DNA of 64,000 nt from an uncultured Cohaesibacter sp. (GTDB lineage: Bacteria; Pseudomonadota; Alphaproteobacteria; Rhizobiales; Cohaesibacteraceae). The notes beneath the pieces were generated by a model that ran no database searches, was not told where the DNA came from, and saw only the letters and a list, made by a program, of their open reading frames with translations. The translations under genes were made by a program, and so were the position numbers. Positions 8,906 through 17,675 of this stretch are shown piece after piece. The stretch is taken from positions 4,849,501 through 4,913,500 of the forward strand of contig NZ_OY821667.1 of NCBI RefSeq assembly GCF_963682185.1. Reading direction: 5' to 3'. How positions within the stretch are numbered: position 1 is the stretch's first letter; each line of letters begins with the position of its first letter.

Positions 8906-9796
8906 TCATTGCTCGCTGTGCGCTTCGCTCTTGCTTTCGGACAGCTTGTTACCGACAGCAATGAGGATAAGCACGGAGACATTCATGACCAGCGCATAAA
9001 TGGAAGAGGGGACCATGAAACGTCCGTTGCCCATGAACTGCGCGATCACCAGAGCCAAGGCCACATTCTGCAAACCACATTCAATGGCAATCGTCAGGGC
9101 CTGCTTGGCGCTCAACCCGAACAGGCGGCTAAACAACAGCGCCGAGCCAATCGCTGCCAGATTGAGCAGAATGACCGCAGGGCCAACCGTGTTCCAGTGG
9201 GCCATGATGCTGTTCCACTCGCTATAGAAGGAGTTGACAACGATGGCTGCAAAGATTGCCGATGCAACAAATTTGGCAGGTTTTTCAATACGGTTGGCAA
9301 AGTTTGGCAGAAAGCGGCAAATCGCCATGCCGATTGCCAGAGGCAAAGCAGAAATCGCCAGAACCTTCAGAGCGGTTTCGCCGAATGGCAGGGCATAAAG
9401 TTCGCTGCTGCTCGGGCCATCCACGCCGGAGCCGCTAAAGACGATGAAGGCGATGGAAAGCACCGTCGGGATGGTGATGAAAGCAACCAGATTGGTAAGG
9501 ATCGTCAGCGAAATGGAGAGCGCTGTTTTACCGCGAGCCAGAACCGTGAGCAGGTTGGATGAAATCCCGCCCGGTGCAGACGCCAGAATGATGAGGCCGA
9601 TGGCATAAATGGTATCAAGGCGGGTAACGAGAGCAACGCACAGTGCGATAAGAGGCAAGAAAACCAGCTGTGCAAGTAGACCTGCAGCGACGGCATTCCA
9701 TTGGCGCGGCAACGCCTTGAAGTCAGATAGGCGAACCGAAAGGCCGACCGTCATCATGATGAGAGCCAGACCGATTGGAATAAGAGGTGTATTCAC
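8906..9796 (-). CDS. Bile acid:sodium symporter (BASS) family transporter
   Basis: Integral membrane protein of 296 residues with about nine to ten hydrophobic segments. SAPGGISSNLLTVLARG near residues 75-90 is the BASS-family glycine/asparagine-rich crossover region that forms the sodium and substrate site, and CGLQNVALALVIAQ near 245-258 is the second inverted-repeat counterpart. Family members carry organic anions (bile acids, pyruvate, pantothenate and others); bacterial relatives of this kind usually have unknown substrates. It stands alone. Confidence 0.85.
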   Translation of the reverse strand: MNTPLIPIGLALIMMTVGLSVRLSDFKALPRQWNAVAAGLLAQLVFLPLIALCVALVTRLDTIYAIGLIILASAPGGISSNLLTVLARGKTALSISLTILTNLVAFITIPTVLSIAFIVFSGSGVDGPSSSELYALPFGETALKVLAISALPLAIGMAICRFLPNFANRIEKPAKFVASAIFAAIVVNSFYSEWNSIMAHWNTVGPAVILLNLAAIGSALLFSRLFGLSAKQALTIAIECGLQNVALALVIAQFMGNGRFMVPSSIYALVMNVSVLILIAVGNKLSESKSEAHSEQ

Positions 9797-10075
9797 AGGA
9801 TGACCTTTTCATTTTGTTGGCCAAAAGAGCGGGATCACTGGGGGATGCTCTACCGGGACGCGCTGGTTGATAGAGGAGGTTTGCCCGTGCAACTTTGGAA
9901 ATACTCACAATGGCCTAAGGTGTCTCACTTAGTTTAATAGTTTAATGAACAAAAGCGCATTAATAAAGTAGGAGAGTGAGATAAAATTCTCATTTCTGCT
10001 GGCGCGTGATTTGTTAGAAAAATCAGCCGCAAGAGATGCGGAAAAGAGTGGCACTTAGGTGAAAGTGGGGACATT
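9797..10075. other. Intergenic region with promoters only
   Basis: About 280 bases between a minus-strand transporter and the plus-strand copper chaperone gene. It must hold both divergent promoters; no open frame in it is convincing, and no clear operator is visible. Confidence 0.4.
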
Positions 10076-10534
10076 TTGAAAAAACTGATTATTGGCGCGA
10101 TGGTAATGGGCCTGTCATGTCTGGCTGCAGAGGCTGCTGAATGGAAAGTGGGAGATATCACTGTTTCCGCTCCCTTTGCGCGCGCGTCTGCCGGAATGGC
10201 AAATGCGGGTGGTGGTTTCATGCAGATCACCAACGAAGGGGATGCTGATCGTCTCATTGCAGCCAGCGCAGATGTTGGAAAAATGACCGAACTGCACACG
10301 CATATCAAGGATGGTGATGTGATGCGCATGCGTCAGGTGGACGCAATCGATGTGCCTGCCCATGGGGAAGTGGCGCTTAAGCCCGGCAGCTATCATGTGA
10401 TGTTTATGAAGCTGAAGGCTCCGTTGAAAAAGGGCGAGACATTCCCGCTGGAGCTGACATTCGAGAAGGCTGGCAAGGTTACGATTGAAGTGCCTGTTGC
10501 AGGGATTGGTGCCAAGGCCGCTCCAAAGATGTAA
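10076..10534 (+). CDS. Periplasmic copper chaperone PCu(A)C
   Basis: Exported copper(I) chaperone that supplies the CuA centre of cytochrome oxidase. A signal peptide covers about residues 1-20. The signature H-x10-M-x21-H-x-M is matched exactly by His74, Met85, His107 and Met109; the adjacent His76 and Met83 are typical extras. It starts with TTG, with a GGGG stretch upstream, and the product begins KKLIIGAMVMG. It is not next to an obvious senC/sco1 or oxidase gene here, so it appears to be a single-gene unit. Confidence 0.92.
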   Translation: MKKLIIGAMVMGLSCLAAEAAEWKVGDITVSAPFARASAGMANAGGGFMQITNEGDADRLIAASADVGKMTELHTHIKDGDVMRMRQVDAIDVPAHGEVALKPGSYHVMFMKLKAPLKKGETFPLELTFEKAGKVTIEVPVAGIGAKAAPKM

Positions 10535-10601
10535 ATCTGCATTGATTGAACATGAGCCTGCAGCAGCATCCATTGTTGCTGCAGTGTCTATCGTTGCGTG
10601 C

Positions 10602-11570
10602 CTAACTTAATACCATAATGAGAAGGAAGGCGATCAGCCATTGCAGTTGGAACATCGATGTTCCAAGCAAGCAACGATTCTGAAGGGGAGCCGTGTCTGC
10701 CAGAAAGAAACGGCGAATAGGCATAGCCAGCGAATAGATCATCAGCAACCCGGCAATAATCAGACTGGCAAGGCTCAGAGTCCCGGAATGTATCATGCTA
10801 TTGACATGAACCAGGCCAACGCATGAAAACAGCATAAGAATGGCGTAAAGGCGCCGTGAGGCTTTTGGTCCGATCTGGATAACCAGCGTGTGTCGACCGC
10901 CTTCCGCGTCGCCGATGCGATCCCGGAAATTGTTGACCACAAGAACCGCCGCAGCAGGCAATCCGATATAGAACCCGGCCCAGAAGCTCTCGACGGTCCA
11001 GGTTCCCGTGAGCAAATAAGCGCTGCCCATGACTGACATGATGCCAAAAAAGCAGATGACAAAGACTTCTCCGAACGGAGAGCCGGAGATCGGGTAAGGT
11101 CCTGAGGAATAGCCAAAGGCGCAAATGATGCCCACAATCCCGATAAGCAGAATGGGCCAGCCACCGACATAGACTAGATAAAGTCCACAAAGCGCTGCGA
11201 GCAACAGAAACAGAAAGGCAGCCAAACGGACCTGCCATGGCTTTAGAAGTCCTAGAGATGTTACGCGGGGAGGGCCGAGACGCTCGCTTGCCTGATCAAG
11301 GCCAGATGAAGCATCGGCTGCATCATTCCATAGGTTCGTCGCAATCTGAATGCTGACAGACGACAATATGATGATGGGAAAAACAATCCAGTCTGCCGCG
11401 AACTCTGCGCCGAAAATAATAAGGCCGGCTAACAGAACGGGGCTGAGGGATAAAATAAGCGTTTTAGGTCTAATCGCCATCAGCCACACCGATGACCAAC
11501 TGACATTATTATCGAACCGCTCAGCCATATTCATATCTGTTCGAACCAAAAGAGACCTCTCAGGGCGCAT
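10602..11570 (-). CDS. menA: UbiA-family prenyltransferase, MenA-like
   Basis: Polytopic membrane prenyltransferase of 322 residues resembling 1,4-dihydroxy-2-naphthoate polyprenyltransferase. The first Asp-rich site is NLWNDAAD, here with Asn-x3-Asp plus Asp, and the second is NNFRDRIGDAEGGRHT, typical of MenA rather than UbiA. About eight to nine membrane segments follow. The true start may be Met13 or Met15 (at 11534 or 11528), since the first twelve residues look non-native and the family usually begins just before W-x-AIRPKTL. No other menaquinone gene is in the window, so the substrate assignment is tentative. Confidence 0.82.
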   Translation of the reverse strand: MRPERSLLVRTDMNMAERFDNNVSWSSVWLMAIRPKTLILSLSPVLLAGLIIFGAEFAADWIVFPIIILSSVSIQIATNLWNDAADASSGLDQASERLGPPRVTSLGLLKPWQVRLAAFLFLLLAALCGLYLVYVGGWPILLIGIVGIICAFGYSSGPYPISGSPFGEVFVICFFGIMSVMGSAYLLTGTWTVESFWAGFYIGLPAAAVLVVNNFRDRIGDAEGGRHTLVIQIGPKASRRLYAILMLFSCVGLVHVNSMIHSGTLSLASLIIAGLLMIYSLAMPIRRFFLADTAPLQNRCLLGTSMFQLQWLIAFLLIMVLS

Positions 11571-11786
11571 TAATCTGGTGTAGATGAAACCTTCTTCAGG
11601 CGTTGCTACACTACTTTTGGTCTAAATAAAATTCTTGAATCAAAATTCGTCTTCGGAATCGTTCGCTTTATGCCAAAAAGTGAATAAAGATTACAAAAAG
11701 GCAACCTCTACTCGCATTGGAGCGCAGTTGCTATTCAAAGGCTTGAAATTTTGGTTTCTGCGAGAGCGCCTGCACCCGCCCTCTGA
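11571..11786. other. Spacer upstream of menA-like gene
   Basis: About 215 AT-rich bases with no credible gene; presumably the promoter of the minus-strand menA-like gene and the 3' end of the gene upstream of it. Confidence 0.4.
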
Positions 11787-12422
11787 TTAATCGAGATACG
11801 CAATCGATTTTTTCTCGATACTAATATCCTGTCGGATGGATTGCAGCGTCGCGACTAATACGGGATCATTCATCTGGTCGATGGCATGATAAAGTGCCTC
11901 GTCACTCATGCCAGATAAGCAATCGGTTAGGATCGGCGACAATTGCTCCACGGGATAAAGCTTGAGGAGTTCAACTGCGTGGAATTGGATGAATACCAGC
12001 CCGTTGAGATCTTCTAGAAGTTGCGCTCGGCCAGTTTCATCTTCACTCCTTCCAAGAACAAGGTCTCTCACGATTGCACAATCGGCTTCATCATACCCAT
12101 TGGCGGCCATAATTTGAGTAATTCTCTTGGCGCTGTGTTCGCGCTTGCGGCCTTCCGTGATGGCCACACCCTCTTGGGCTCGCGGTCCATCTTCCTCTTC
12201 AAACAACCAGCTTTCTAACGTTTGGGCACGAGCTGCAATCTTGACCAGATCATCAGCAGAAGGTGCGAACTCTTCGCAAACGTGACCTAACCTGAAACCG
12301 CGTAGCAATTCGGCTGGCACGGCAGCTGTTCCTTGCGGTGCTGTCAAGCGTGGGTCTTGTGCATTGGTCTGATCAATAATTTCGAAAATATCTTCAAGCG
12401 GTGTCTTTTCAGGCGGTGTCAT
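11787..12422 (-). CDS. Conserved hypothetical, DUF4202-like
   Basis: Soluble acidic protein of about 211 residues of unknown function. The stretch HSAKRITQIMAANGYDEAD followed by a leucine-rich segment (LLEDLNGLVFIQFHAVELL) resembles the helical core of DUF4202 proteins, which have an HD-like helical fold; this is recognition by eye, not a search. The chosen start is the ATG preceding TPPEKTPLED; an upstream ATG at 12470 would add a very hydrophobic MGLPFFFLFFHA leader that looks non-native. No Shine-Dalgarno is obvious at either. It is divergent from the hybrid kinase gene. Confidence 0.6.
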   Translation of the reverse strand: MTPPEKTPLEDIFEIIDQTNAQDPRLTAPQGTAAVPAELLRGFRLGHVCEEFAPSADDLVKIAARAQTLESWLFEEEDGPRAQEGVAITEGRKREHSAKRITQIMAANGYDEADCAIVRDLVLGRSEDETGRAQLLEDLNGLVFIQFHAVELLKLYPVEQLSPILTDCLSGMSDEALYHAIDQMNDPVLVATLQSIRQDISIEKKSIAYLD

Positions 12423-12693
12423 GGGGGGACTCGTTGCGTGAAAGAAAAGGAAAAAGAATGGTAGGCCCATATGTGGGTATGGGCCTGAGCGAAAGCAATG
12501 CGCAATCCAAAATTACTTCTTCAACCTATCTGTAAAGTCGAAACGACGCAAATTTTCTTTGAAATACGAATTAGTACGTATCTAATAGTTGATATAATTA
12601 ATTGAAATATATGCATAAATGGTGTCAGTATGAGACATCCGAGATCAGAGCAGGCCGCGGCGAGCCGCCGGCGCGACGACAAGCGTAAGACGT

Positions 12694-14505
12694 GTGAGCA
12701 ATATGTACCTTCTCGATGCATTCAGGAAACCTCTGCCCGAAAACAGTGTACGTGAACATGTCAATGTTTTCCTCAAGACGCCGGATTCCATTTATCTCGG
12801 GCATATAGCCAGCGCATCGGTCCTCATCTTTATCGCAAGCAGCAATCCGTCTGTGCCCACATGGTTTCTGATTCTTTGGGGTATTTTGGAGATCATCTTC
12901 TACCCACTCCTGATGGAGGTCTGGCGTCGCACTTACACGCGGATCACACCGAGCAAACGAACGCCTTATCTCTGGATAGGCCTGATGGATTATCTCAGCC
13001 TTGTTGTGGGTGCCAGTTGGGGCGTGATGACCTATGTCAGCCTCAATCCTGATAATGTAGCGCATTTTGCGATCCAGATGTCCATTGCAGCCGGAGCGAC
13101 GGCTGCGGCGGTGCGTTCACTCGGGGTCTTTCCCCGATCCTTCGTTCTGTATGCTGTGCCTTATCTGGGGCTTTTGTCCTTACGGCTCATTCTGCTTGGA
13201 GACGAATTCATTCTCTTGGGCGGCCTTGTGCTCATTTTCCTCTCCATGATGCTGCGCTTTGGCCATGACACGCTGGAATCTGTGTCGCAATATATTCAAA
13301 TCAGCAACGAGAATCTCGAGCTGGCTCAGCGCTATCGGGAAGCGGCCGAGGCGGCACGCCACGCCAACCGCGAGAAGACACGTCTCTTGGCAGCCGCAAG
13401 CCATGATTTGCGCCAGCCGTTGCACGCTATCGGTTTGCATATAGAGACCTTGCCCCTAAAGACAATGGATGAAAAAAGCCGTGAGACGCTTGGCCGTATC
13501 CGCTCCTCTTTGCAGACATTGTCAAAGCTCTTCAACTCGGTTTTGGATGTGAGTTTGCTTGATAGTGGCAAGGTTCAGGTGCGCCCTTCGCTTGTGGACC
13601 TGGAAGATATGCTCAACCATGTGCTTGATGATTACGAGCCATTGGCCGAGATTGCCCACGTCACCTTGATGCTCGAATGCCCCAAGGTCGGAATTCAGGC
13701 AGACGGTATTTTGGTGCGGCGTATGGTGCAGAATCTGCTCTCCAACGCCATTCGCCATTCCGGCGGTGGCTTTGCCCGCATTCTCGTCGAGCTGGAGGGA
13801 GAGGATCTGAGCATATCTGTCTGTGATGATGGACCGGGCATTCCAGCAGAGCATCAGGCTGTCATTTTCGAAGAATTTACGCAGATTAAAAAGCGGCGCC
13901 AACGGATCATGCCCAACATGGATACTTCCGACCAGGTCGAGAAGGGGCTCGGACTGGGATTGGCGATCGTCCGGCGGCTTGCTGATCTTCAGAATCTTGC
14001 GGTGGATCTTGATACGAGCCCGTCGGGCACGACAATCACACTCAGGGGGTTTAAAAGTGCGCCCCTGTCACAGAAAAGCAAGCCATCCACGGGACCATCA
14101 GATCGCATTGGGACTGTCTTCGGTCACAAGAGGATCCTTGTGGTTGATGATGATGAGGAAACGCGGCAAGCAACAGTTAGTCTGTTGCAAGCGTGGGGGT
14201 GTCAATTGGCATCTGCTGAAAGCCTGGAAGCCATCGATGAGATCGAAGGGCCAATTGATCTCATTATCTCGGACTATTCATTCCCCGCCCGCTATACCGG
14301 TCTGGACATCATCAAAGAGGCCCGGATGCGTTATGGCAAGGATCTGAAGGCTCTGGTTATTTCGGGAGATCTATCTGACGAAGTGCATCAGCGTGTCAGC
14401 GGAGAAAAGCTGCTTCTCATCCACAAACCGGTCCAGCCGGTTCAGTTGCGTTCTGCGATGCTGGGATTGTTTTCCAGTGATGGCAACGCGCAGGTGATCT
14501 CGTAA
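12694..14505 (+). CDS. Membrane hybrid sensor histidine kinase
   Basis: Inner-membrane sensor kinase of 603 residues. Residues about 30-200 hold roughly six hydrophobic segments with no large external sensor, followed by a coiled-coil linker and a HisKA domain whose phospho-acceptor is His237 in ASHDLRQPLHAIG. The ATP-binding domain shows the N box NLLSNAIRHSGGG (about 349-361), DDGPGIP and GLGLGLAIVRRL. A C-terminal receiver domain (about 478-600) has VVDDDEE, phospho-acceptor Asp527 in IISDYSFP and the conserved Lys in IHKPVQP. The start is GTG, with an in-frame ATG nine bases later. It faces a LuxR-type regulator gene, a plausible partner. Confidence 0.92.
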   Translation: MSNMYLLDAFRKPLPENSVREHVNVFLKTPDSIYLGHIASASVLIFIASSNPSVPTWFLILWGILEIIFYPLLMEVWRRTYTRITPSKRTPYLWIGLMDYLSLVVGASWGVMTYVSLNPDNVAHFAIQMSIAAGATAAAVRSLGVFPRSFVLYAVPYLGLLSLRLILLGDEFILLGGLVLIFLSMMLRFGHDTLESVSQYIQISNENLELAQRYREAAEAARHANREKTRLLAAASHDLRQPLHAIGLHIETLPLKTMDEKSRETLGRIRSSLQTLSKLFNSVLDVSLLDSGKVQVRPSLVDLEDMLNHVLDDYEPLAEIAHVTLMLECPKVGIQADGILVRRMVQNLLSNAIRHSGGGFARILVELEGEDLSISVCDDGPGIPAEHQAVIFEEFTQIKKRRQRIMPNMDTSDQVEKGLGLGLAIVRRLADLQNLAVDLDTSPSGTTITLRGFKSAPLSQKSKPSTGPSDRIGTVFGHKRILVVDDDEETRQATVSLLQAWGCQLASAESLEAIDEIEGPIDLIISDYSFPARYTGLDIIKEARMRYGKDLKALVISGDLSDEVHQRVSGEKLLLIHKPVQPVQLRSAMLGLFSSDGNAQVIS

Positions 14506-14558
14506 CGCATCGATGATGACATCGCGCCGATGCATAGAAATGTATGAGGGTCAGGCTA

Positions 14559-15182
14559 TCAATTCAGTCCATAGCTCGCTGCAATGGCTGATGCTGCAGC
14601 GCGGTTCGAGACGCCCAGATTTTTCATCAGGGCTGAAACATGACTGCGTACAGTGAAGGGCGATAGATCCAACTCACGGGCGATTTCCTTGTTGGAAAGG
14701 CCGTGGCGCAGCAGCTTGAGAATCTCGATCTGGCGTGGTGTCAACTCATCCAGCGCCGGTTTGATCAGGCCGTTGACTTCGGGCGAAAGCCCTTCATCAC
14801 TCAGTCGGACCTCGATATTGCCCTCCATGACGCTTGCCACCGCTTCGAGCATTTGCTCGGAAGGGACGGACTTGGAGACATAGCCATTTACGCCCAGCGC
14901 CATGATATGGTCCACCTCGGTGGGATCATTCATCATCGAAACCGCAATGATCGGGCAAAGGGAAAAGGTCTGCCTTAGTCGCTTGAGGTCCCGCATGTAG
15001 TCAAAGCCGGGAAACAGCAGGTCGGAGATGATCAGATCCGGATCGGGGGTGGCAGAGATCTGTGCATCGAGGGCGCTGGCGTCGCCAGCTTCGTCAATGG
15101 TTGCCTCCGGAAACAGGCCGGACAACAATTGCTTCATGCCGGTCCTGTATAAAGGATGGTCGTCTGCCAGAATGATCCGCAT
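14559..15182 (-). CDS. NarL/FixJ-type response regulator
   Basis: Two-domain response regulator of 207 residues: receiver (1-120) with acidic pocket Asp7-Asp8, phospho-acceptor Asp54 in LIISDLLFP, and a LuxR-type DNA-binding domain (about 142-200) starting LTPRQIEILKLL with recognition helix region NKEIARELDLSPFTVRSHV. Convergent with the hybrid kinase gene, 53 bases between stops, so they probably form one signalling pathway, although the kinase's own receiver means that phosphotransfer could go through an intermediate. Target genes unknown. Confidence 0.92.
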   Translation of the reverse strand: MRIILADDHPLYRTGMKQLLSGLFPEATIDEAGDASALDAQISATPDPDLIISDLLFPGFDYMRDLKRLRQTFSLCPIIAVSMMNDPTEVDHIMALGVNGYVSKSVPSEQMLEAVASVMEGNIEVRLSDEGLSPEVNGLIKPALDELTPRQIEILKLLRHGLSNKEIARELDLSPFTVRSHVSALMKNLGVSNRAAASAIAASYGLN

Positions 15183-15314
15183 GAGAAATCCTCCCCGATA
15201 ATCAATTGGGTTGAATGAAGAGACGGGGCCACAAGTGTAGTCTATGAGGATAAGTGTCCAATGAAGGTGCCGAACTGTCCAGAGCTACATCTGTACAAGC
15301 CCGGCGGCCGGTCA

Positions 15315-15653
15315 TTAGTGGTCTGATTTCGCGATGAAATGGTGATCAAGGCCAGTGTCATAATCGAGCCCTTCACGGGTAAGGACGATTGGCGGCACAT
15401 CCTTGTCGTTGACAAGCCCTTTACGCGCAAGCGCTGCCCAGACGCCCCGATTGTTGAAGCCCGTCGCATCGGCGCTGTTCACGACATACTCGCCCACATG
15501 CAGATGGTCACCATGTGCATGCGGCAGACGGAGAATGCTAATCGTGCCATCGGCGTTCCATGCTTCATCCGGCTGAGAGCGTGCCAGAATCTGGGTCAGG
15601 ACAAGTGTCTTCAATTGCAGTTTATTGAGTTTGAGCGGATTGACGCGCTTCAT
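15315..15653 (-). CDS. Small conserved hypothetical protein
   Basis: A 112-residue product beginning KRVNPLKLNKLQLKTLVLTQ, with a central HAHGDHLHVGEYVV stretch rich in histidine and a C-terminal TGLDHHF. I recognise this kind of short proteobacterial hypothetical but know no function. No signal peptide or membrane segment. The histidine cluster could bind a metal; that is speculation. It stands on the same strand as the PEBP gene, 157 bases downstream of it. Confidence 0.6.
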   Translation of the reverse strand: MKRVNPLKLNKLQLKTLVLTQILARSQPDEAWNADGTISILRLPHAHGDHLHVGEYVVNSADATGFNNRGVWAALARKGLVNDKDVPPIVLTREGLDYDTGLDHHFIAKSDH

Positions 15654-15810
15654 GGGACGAAACCTTTCACAAAAATCAAGAACGGAGCGGCAATCTTTGG
15701 GCCGCAGCCGCTTTTGGTGCCCGAAGGCAAATGGTCGGACGCATCGGCCCGACCAGAATTGTTGTCTTTATCAAACAACAGCAGAGGCGTAAACGCCAAT
15801 GGCGTGCTTG

Positions 15811-16275
15811 TCAGCCGTTGTTTTTAAAGAGGCCTGTGATGCTGGCGGATGCAAGCTGATTGCGCATAATGTTGAAGCGCACATAAGCACTAGTCATGCC
15901 ATCGGGGTTGATTTCATCCAGACTCAGAGCATGAAGCGTGAAAATGTAACGATGGGCTGGATTATCTGGTGGCGGATAGGCACCCCTAAAATTCTCTGTT
16001 CCGGCGTCATTGAGCGCACTTTTGGCACTGGCGGGCAAGGTGGCGCTGGAAATTTCGCCAGATTCGGATACTGGAATATTGGTAATGATCATATGCCAGA
16101 AACCCGAGCCGGTTGGGGCGTCCGGGTCGTAGCAGGTCAAGGCAAGGCTTTTGGCCTCTGCCGGAACGCCACTCCACTGAAGGGTAGGGAAAAGGTCTTC
16201 CCCGCCAAGGCCTTTGGAAACACTTTTATTGGGTAGCGGATCGCCATCTTTGAAATCGGGACTGATAAGCTGCAT
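15811..16275 (-). CDS. YbhB/YbcL-family (PEBP/Raf kinase inhibitor-like) protein
   Basis: Phosphatidylethanolamine-binding-protein-fold protein of 154 residues, the bacterial YbhB/YbcL group of unknown biochemical role. Anion-site features are visible: CYDPDAPTGSGFWHMI (about 48-63) and the HRYIFTLHAL strand (about 112-121). Bacterial YbhB is cytoplasmic, and no signal peptide is seen here. Length is typical. Confidence 0.9.
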   Translation of the reverse strand: MQLISPDFKDGDPLPNKSVSKGLGGEDLFPTLQWSGVPAEAKSLALTCYDPDAPTGSGFWHMIITNIPVSESGEISSATLPASAKSALNDAGTENFRGAYPPPDNPAHRYIFTLHALSLDEINPDGMTSAYVRFNIMRNQLASASITGLFKNNG

Positions 16276-16529
16276 GGATAATCCTCCTGAAGAATTTCTG
16301 TGCTCTGACCAAACGCAAGAACACGCGCAAAGACTAAAATGAAATCAATAGCCTGTACCGGCACTCTGTCGGCACCATTTTCAGACCTTGCCCTGAAGTG
16401 AGGGCATGAGGTCTGTTTCCAGACTAGGCAAATTCTACAGGATTACAAGAAGATCGCACGATCGTGAGGAGAATTTGGGCAAGGCTGTGTCTTCTCACCT
16501 TGTGGAAAGAAAGGGCGCATGATCAAGCA
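16276..16529. other. Spacer with inverted repeat between PEBP and phnF genes
   Basis: About 250 bases without a gene. It contains an inverted repeat: AGACCTTGCCCT (16383-16394) against AGGGCA, two unpaired bases and AGGTCT (16401-16414). It sits about 115 bases beyond the phnF stop on the minus strand and could end that transcript, but there is no T-run. Confidence 0.4.
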
Positions 16530-17285
16530 TCACAAAAGTGGATCATGCTCGACCTGCAAGCTCACGCGGTCTGCCGCAAAGCGTGTCTTGGAATATTGCA
16601 CCGGACGCCCATCGAGATCGGCATTGATCGCATAGGTTACCAACACAATGGAGCCAGGTGACAGGCGCAAGATTTCCACATCATCAAGCGTCGCGTGATA
16701 GGCCTCGATGCGCGTTGATATGCGTACATAGTCTTCCAGCCCGCATGCGGCAAATGCTCTGGTGACAGAATTAAAGCGCAGCAGATTGTCCGCCATATCG
16801 GGAAAACGCTGATGCTCGAACCATGCTGTCGCACGACTGACCGGAGTATCATCGCCAACACCGACAGACCGGACCTGAAGCACTGGCGTTCCGACATCAA
16901 GACGCAGTGCCTGAGCAACCTCTTCCGGCGCAGGCATCACATCATGAGACATAATGCGGGATTCGCCTCTCTGGCCTTGTTCTGCAAGGCTTGCGGAAAA
17001 GCGGGTGCGTTTGGATATGGGGTAGGTCAGACGGTCTGGCTGAATGATAAAAGTGCCACGTCCCTGTTCTGCGCGCAGAATGCCTTCGCTGACAAGGGCC
17101 GAGATGGCAGAGCGCACTGTGTGGCGGTTGACCCCGAATAGCTCGGCCAGCTCCATTTCTGGCGGCAGTTTTCCATGCTCGTCTCCCAGCCCCGAAGTAA
17201 TACCCGCCCGGATTGCGTCTGCAATTTGTCGCCACAAGGCAATGCCTGTGCGACGTCCAATGCCACTTCTGATGATGTCCGAAGC
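16530..17285 (-). CDS. phnF: Phosphonate metabolism transcriptional regulator PhnF
   Basis: GntR-family repressor of the HutC/UTRA type. N-terminal winged helix (about 15-75, with LPPEMELAELFGVNRHTVRSAI) and C-terminal UTRA effector domain (about 90-240). The start is taken as the ATG preceded by AGAGGAG at nine bases, giving 251 residues; an upstream in-frame ATG at 17381 lacks such a site. It is divergent from phnG with tandem Pho boxes and a palindrome between, so it probably represses the C-P lyase genes in the absence of phosphonate. Confidence 0.88.
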   Translation of the reverse strand, partial: ASDIIRSGIGRRTGIALWRQIADAIRAGITSGLGDEHGKLPPEMELAELFGVNRHTVRSAISALVSEGILRAEQGRGTFIIQPDRLTYPISKRTRFSASLAEQGQRGESRIMSHDVMPAPEEVAQALRLDVGTPVLQVRSVGVGDDTPVSRATAWFEHQRFPDMADNLLRFNSVTRAFAACGLEDYVRISTRIEAYHATLDDVEILRLSPGSIVLVTYAINADLDGRPVQYSKTRFAADRVSLQVEHDPLL

Positions 17286-17442
17286 CATAACGCCGTGCTC
17301 CTCTGGGCGATGGGACAGGGGAACTGCCATCGTGGCCTGATTCGCATCATAACGGCTATCTTTATGCGCCCAGCTGCCCATATCTTTGTTTCCTGCTGCT
17401 GCTTTGGAGGCTCATTACGCCTCTGCCAATTGGAAAATTTAA

Positions 17443-17471
17443 AAGTCATTCGGATGTCATAGGGGCGTCAT
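17443..17471. promoter_or_regulatory. Three tandem Pho-box half-sites upstream of phnG
   Basis: GTCAT occurs at 17445, 17456 and 17467, an exact 11-base period, with seven-base half-sites AAGTCAT, ATGTCAT and GCGTCAT. PhoB binds direct repeats of a CTGTCAT-like heptamer separated by four bases, so this is what a Pho box with an extra half-site should look like. It lies between divergent phnF and phnG. Confidence 0.75.
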
Positions 17472-17501
17472 TATCTGGCTGTATCCCATGCATAAGTTTA
17501 C

Positions 17502-17521
17502 TTGTCTATATGAATATACAA
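17502..17521. promoter_or_regulatory. Candidate GntR/HutC-type operator before phnG
   Basis: Imperfect palindrome TTGTCTATATGAATATACAA lies 31 bases downstream of the Pho boxes and well upstream of phnG. Outer TTGT and ACAA with inner TATA/TATA resemble HutC-subfamily GT-x-TA-x-AC operators, so PhnF is the natural candidate to bind. Recognition by eye only. Confidence 0.4.
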
Positions 17522-17675
17522 ATTTGGAAGCGTGAGCCAAGATTTATGGGAATATGGCGCAAAGACCAAAGGCTTTCTCGTCATGGACGAGATGCGGCCC
17601 AGCTCTTTTCCCTGAAAGAAGGCTTTTGCAGCAACCAGCTCAAACCGGATTTGACTTCAAACTGGAATGACCATC

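Noticed and set aside
15339-15827. Plus-strand 162-codon frame
   Set aside because: Antisense to the 112-residue minus-strand protein, whose sequence looks like a conserved family; the plus-strand product does not.
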